From Dactylosporangium sp. (lineage in GTDB: Bacteria; Actinomycetota; Actinomycetes; Mycobacteriales; Micromonosporaceae), in NCBI GenBank assembly GCA_013041765.1, contig JABDRL010000303.1:1-32758 (forward strand): 32,758 nt of DNA, written 5' to 3'. This document shows, piece by piece, positions 30,135 to 32,758 of this stretch (position 1 is the first letter of the stretch; each line of letters begins with the position of its first letter). The translations under genes and the position numbers were made by a program. The notes under the pieces were generated by a model. It did not search any database. It was not told where the DNA came from and was given only the letters and a program-made list of their open reading frames with translations.

Positions 30135-31127
30135 ATGACCGTCATGCAGCCCCGGGTCGTGCCCCGCGACGGCCTCGCGAACCCGGTCTTCGACGGCATG
30201 GGCCGCGAGGACGATCTCATCGTCTCGCTGACCTTTGCCCCCGGTTTGACCGATGCGCAGGTGCGGCTGGTTCTGGTCTGGATCCGGGAGGTGGAACGAT
30301 CCTGGCAGCCCGGCGATCCGGGCACCTCGCCCTTTGCCGCCGGAGAACCCTTCGTGCACGAGCAGCAGTTCCACGCGAGGATCTCCGGGTTGCCAGACAG
30401 CAGACGCCGCGTGCGGTCGCTCATCGACGACCTCGTAGCCGGCGGCGTGCGCATCCATGACGGCTTCTTCGCGTGCTGGCGACCAAACGCCAGCGGCGTG
30501 CTGCGTCCCCGGCCGGACCCCCGCGCTCCACAGGAGACCAGCAACCTCGCGGACCTGGCGGATTACGCCGACCGGTTGTGGAACCCCGACCTCGCCCCGC
30601 CCCCCAGCGAGGTGGCGGCGGAGCTGACCGGAGGGTTTCTCGTCAGCGACGAACTGGTGGTCGAGCACCGGGGCTCCCCGCTGTACCTCCCCGGCCTGCG
30701 GATCGGCTACGGTCTGCTGTCCTGCGACCATGTGCCGGCGGACCGGCGGACGGAAGAGGTCCGGGCCGCCCTGATCGCCGCTGTGAAACGGCGGTGGCTG
30801 GCGGTGTTCAAGGCGCCCGGCAGGGAAGGGACGCGTCCCCTTCCCCGGAGTCAGGCCGGCGGCGCCGACCGGATCGACACGATCGTGGCCGGTTCGCGCC
30901 GGGGATACTCCTGCACCATCGACGCGGCCCAACTCCTGGACCGCCCGTCCCCCACGACCTGCCGGTACCGGGAGTACGAACTCATGGAGGCCCTGCTGGA
31001 CACCGTGGACGCCGCTGGCCTCGCCCCCGTGATCACCTGGCGGCGGTTCAGCACCCCGGTGGTCCTGCCGCCCCTGGGGCAGCCTGTCGCCATCGTCCTG
31101 CAACTGTGGGAGCAGACCACCCGGTAG
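30135..31127 (+). CDS. Conserved-looking protein of unknown function
   Basis: 330 residues from ATG 30135; a second ATG lies at 30144. Neither has a ribosome site, so a leaderless transcript or an error in start choice is possible. Coding character is good (strong GC third-position bias, no signal peptide, no membrane helices, mixed alpha/beta). Visible stretches include DDLIVSLTFAPGLTDAQVRLVLVWIREVERSW, a Pro-rich middle (RPRPDPRAPQE), SEVAAELTGGFLVSDELVVEHRG, GYGLLSCDHV and a C-terminal ITWRRFSTPVVLPP. I recognise no domain or catalytic motif. It diverges from the GGDEF-EAL gene and converges on the UspA gene 14 bp away. Confidence 0.75.
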   Translation: MTVMQPRVVPRDGLANPVFDGMGREDDLIVSLTFAPGLTDAQVRLVLVWIREVERSWQPGDPGTSPFAAGEPFVHEQQFHARISGLPDSRRRVRSLIDDLVAGGVRIHDGFFACWRPNASGVLRPRPDPRAPQETSNLADLADYADRLWNPDLAPPPSEVAAELTGGFLVSDELVVEHRGSPLYLPGLRIGYGLLSCDHVPADRRTEEVRAALIAAVKRRWLAVFKAPGREGTRPLPRSQAGGADRIDTIVAGSRRGYSCTIDAAQLLDRPSPTTCRYREYELMEALLDTVDAAGLAPVITWRRFSTPVVLPPLGQPVAIVLQLWEQTTR

Positions 31128-31141
31128 CCCGCCCGCGATGC

Positions 31142-32014
31142 TCAGCCCTCGTCTCGTGGCTCCCGCACGATCATCACGGGGCACCGGGCGTGCTGCAACA
31201 GCTGACTGATGGTCGCGCCCAGCCTGAGGCCGGGGATGCTGGAATGGCCCCGGGAACCGACGACGATCAGCTGCGCGCTGGTGGAGGCCTCCACCAGCGC
31301 ACCGGCGGCGCTGCCAGCGACGATGCTCGTGCTGAAGGCGACCTCCGGATACTTGGCTCGCCAGTCGGCCACGGCCTCCAGCACGGTGTGCCCGGCCGCG
31401 GTCTCGACGATCTCGTGACTGATCGTGGAGTGCTGCACCTTGCCCCGGTACGCGACGACCGGGGGGTGCCAGGCCCGGACCGCGAGGACGGGGAGACCAT
31501 GCAGGTGGGCCTCCTCGAAGGCCACCCCGATCGCCTTCGCCGACTCGTGGGAGCTGTCGGCCCCCACCAGCACCGGCAGGTCGGACACGGCGTCGGGGGC
31601 ACGGTCCACCCAGGCCGAGGCGTTGTGCACGACGGTGACGGCACTCTGGGCGTGCAGGGCGACCTCCGCGGCAACCGAACCGAGCAGCAGCCCGTCGAAC
31701 CCGCCGATGCCTCGGGCGGCAATGACCACCAGCTCGGCATCTGGCGAGGCAGAACACAGCTCGACGACCGGCTGACCGTCGATCACCTCACCGGAGACGG
31801 CCAGTTCCGGCCGCCAGCTGCGGGCGGCGGAGACCGCGTCGGCAACCATCGCGCGGGCGGCGGACCACAGCTCGGGCTCGGCGGGACCCGCCGCGTGGAT
31901 GATCCGGAGTGGTCGGTCCCGGGCGACCGCCTCACCCGCGGCCCAGTGCAGGGCACCACGGCTCGATTCGGAGCCGTCGATGCCAACAATCACTGGCTTG
32001 CGGTCATCCTCCAT
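31142..32014 (-). CDS. Tandem universal stress protein (two UspA domains)
   Basis: 290 residues from ATG 32014 with AAGGAGGAGG upstream. The first UspA domain begins VIVGIDGSESSRGALHWA and ends AARGIGGFDGLLLGSVA, then VTVVHNA. The second begins VLVGADSSHESAKAI and ends VVGSRGHSSIPGLRLGATISQLLQHARCPVMIV. Both tails keep the G-x2-G-x9-G nucleotide-binding pattern in recognisable form, so ATP binding is likely. Tandem Usp proteins in actinobacteria are induced by hypoxia and stasis. The gene is monocistronic and convergent with its unknown neighbour; the CydC-like gene upstream ends 89 bp away. Confidence 0.95.
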   Translation of the reverse strand: MEDDRKPVIVGIDGSESSRGALHWAAGEAVARDRPLRIIHAAGPAEPELWSAARAMVADAVSAARSWRPELAVSGEVIDGQPVVELCSASPDAELVVIAARGIGGFDGLLLGSVAAEVALHAQSAVTVVHNASAWVDRAPDAVSDLPVLVGADSSHESAKAIGVAFEEAHLHGLPVLAVRAWHPPVVAYRGKVQHSTISHEIVETAAGHTVLEAVADWRAKYPEVAFSTSIVAGSAAGALVEASTSAQLIVVGSRGHSSIPGLRLGATISQLLQHARCPVMIVREPRDEG

Positions 32015-32103
32015 GGCGCCTCCTCCTTGAGGTTTGCCGCACCGGCAGAAAACACAGGTTCTACTGTGGGAGGTTGCCTCGGGAGAAGACAGGGCCGATG
32101 GCC

Positions 32104-32758
32104 CTATGCCTCGATGATCTCAATCGATTGATGGCTGACAACTCCGTCATCCAGGGCGATGATTCCGTCGAGGGAGTCCAGCCCGCTCCTCCGGTGGGTG
32201 ATGAGCAGGACCGTCCGACCGACGGTCACCGTGAGCAGGTCGGACAGCACCGCTGCCGCGGTCGGCTCGTCGAGATGCTCGGTGGGCTCGTCGAGGACGA
32301 GCACCTCCGCCTCGCCCAGCAGCGCTCGGGCCAGGGCCAGCCGCCGCCGCTGACCGCCCGACAGCCGTACCCCGTGCTCCCCGACGGCGGTGTCCAGCCC
32401 GTCCGGCAGGGTGTCGACCCAGTCGAGCAGCCGCGCCGCGGCCAGCGCGTCGCGTATCTGCCCGACTGTCGCGTCCGGACAGCCGATCCGTACATTCGCC
32501 GCAATGGTCGAGTCGAACAGGTACGCCTCATCGTCGCAGAGCCGAACCATCCGGCGGACCTCGTCAGACCTGAGCTCGCGCAGGTCGATGCCGTTGATGG
32601 TCACCGATCCCCGCGTCGGGTCGAGAAACCGCACCAGGAGCGCGGCGACGGTACTCTTGCCCGACCCGCTCGGGCCGACCAGTGCCACCCGTTGTCCGGG
32701 GCGCAGCACCAGGTCAACCCCCCGCAGCGCGGGCCGGTCGGGCGACCACGCGGCGTGC
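32104..32758 (-). CDS. ABC transporter nucleotide-binding domain, CydC-like, cut by window edge
   Basis: The frame is open from the window edge to the stop at 32104, giving about 217 C-terminal residues that form a whole nucleotide-binding domain. Walker A is GPSGSGKST, signature RLSGGQRRR, Walker B VLVLDEPTEHLD and the switch His is in ITHRRSG. The DEPTEHLD form is typical of actinobacterial CydC, the subunit of the CydDC thiol exporter needed for cytochrome bd assembly. The membrane domain and any cydD or cydAB genes lie beyond the window, so an unrelated ABC exporter remains possible. Confidence 0.8.
   Translation of the reverse strand, partial: HAAWSPDRPALRGVDLVLRPGQRVALVGPSGSGKSTVAALLVRFLDPTRGSVTINGIDLRELRSDEVRRMVRLCDDEAYLFDSTIAANVRIGCPDATVGQIRDALAAARLLDWVDTLPDGLDTAVGEHGVRLSGGQRRRLALARALLGEAEVLVLDEPTEHLDEPTAAAVLSDLLTVTVGRTVLLITHRRSGLDSLDGIIALDDGVVSHQSIEIIEA

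Noticed and set aside
1-32758. tRNA, rRNA, integrase, transposase or phage genes
   Set aside because: Looked for on both strands; no cloverleaf, conserved rRNA stretch or recombinase motif was recognised by eye, so none is claimed.

Overview
The window is high-GC DNA with frequent GTG starts, ATGA/GTGA gene overlaps, very long antiparallel open frames caused by GC-biased third positions, and secreted multi-domain cellulases with CBM2 and CBM3 modules. This points to a soil- or litter-dwelling, cellulolytic actinobacterium. Nothing in the sequence fixes the genus. No rRNA, tRNA, CRISPR array, transposase or integrase was found.

Layout. (1) 1-4.5 kb: sugar and hemicellulose utilisation. A truncated GH95-type gene (-) diverges from a GH42 beta-galactosidase (+). 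A secreted alpha-L-arabinofuranosidase-like clan-A hydrolase (-) follows, with an out-of-frame, frameshifted CBM2 remnant at its 3' end. (2) 4.9-6.3 kb: a C1A (papain-fold) cysteine peptidase without a signal peptide, and a SAM methyltransferase. (3) 6.4-7.8 kb: a secreted expansin-like protein with CBM2. (4) 8.1-12.5 kb: a tetR-ABC-ABC operon encoding an asymmetric heterodimeric exporter, preceded by a perfect 16-bp palindrome. (5) 12.6-15.3 kb: a GH9-CBM3c-CBM3 endoglucanase with a CebR-like box upstream. (6) 15.5-18.3 kb: a polytopic GT-C-like membrane protein and a small anchored protein, divergent from a DPM1-like GT2. (7) 18.4-21.1 kb: feoABC ferrous iron uptake. (8) 21.3-25.3 kb: a GH12-CBM2 endoglucanase, a CDF metal exporter and an AA10-CBM2 lytic polysaccharide monooxygenase. 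(9) 25.4-27.2 kb: WecG/TagA glycosyltransferase and GDP-mannose 3,5-epimerase-like genes. (10) 27.5-32.8 kb: PP2C phosphatase, PAS-GGDEF-EAL protein, an unrecognised protein, a tandem UspA protein and the nucleotide-binding end of a CydC-like ABC protein.

How the genes fit together. GH9, GH12, AA10 and the expansin-like protein form a compact extracellular cellulose-attack set: loosening, oxidative cleavage and endo-hydrolysis. Three carry CBM2 and one carries CBM3 modules. The GH42, GH95 and arabinofuranosidase-like genes would process side-chain sugars and released oligosaccharides. The genes are mostly single transcription units separated by strong hairpin terminators, each with its own operator-like inverted repeat, so co-regulation would be by scattered sites rather than one operon. 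The metal genes (Feo, CDF), surface-glycan genes and signalling genes look like ordinary neighbours.

The most informative hidden features are the CBM2 relic behind the arabinofuranosidase-like gene, a triplicated 16-bp repeat carrying that gene's ribosome-binding site, the CebR-like and LacI-type operator candidates upstream of the GH9 and GH12 genes, and complementary degeneration of the two ABC half-transporters. No clearly undescribed defence or mobile system was recognised.
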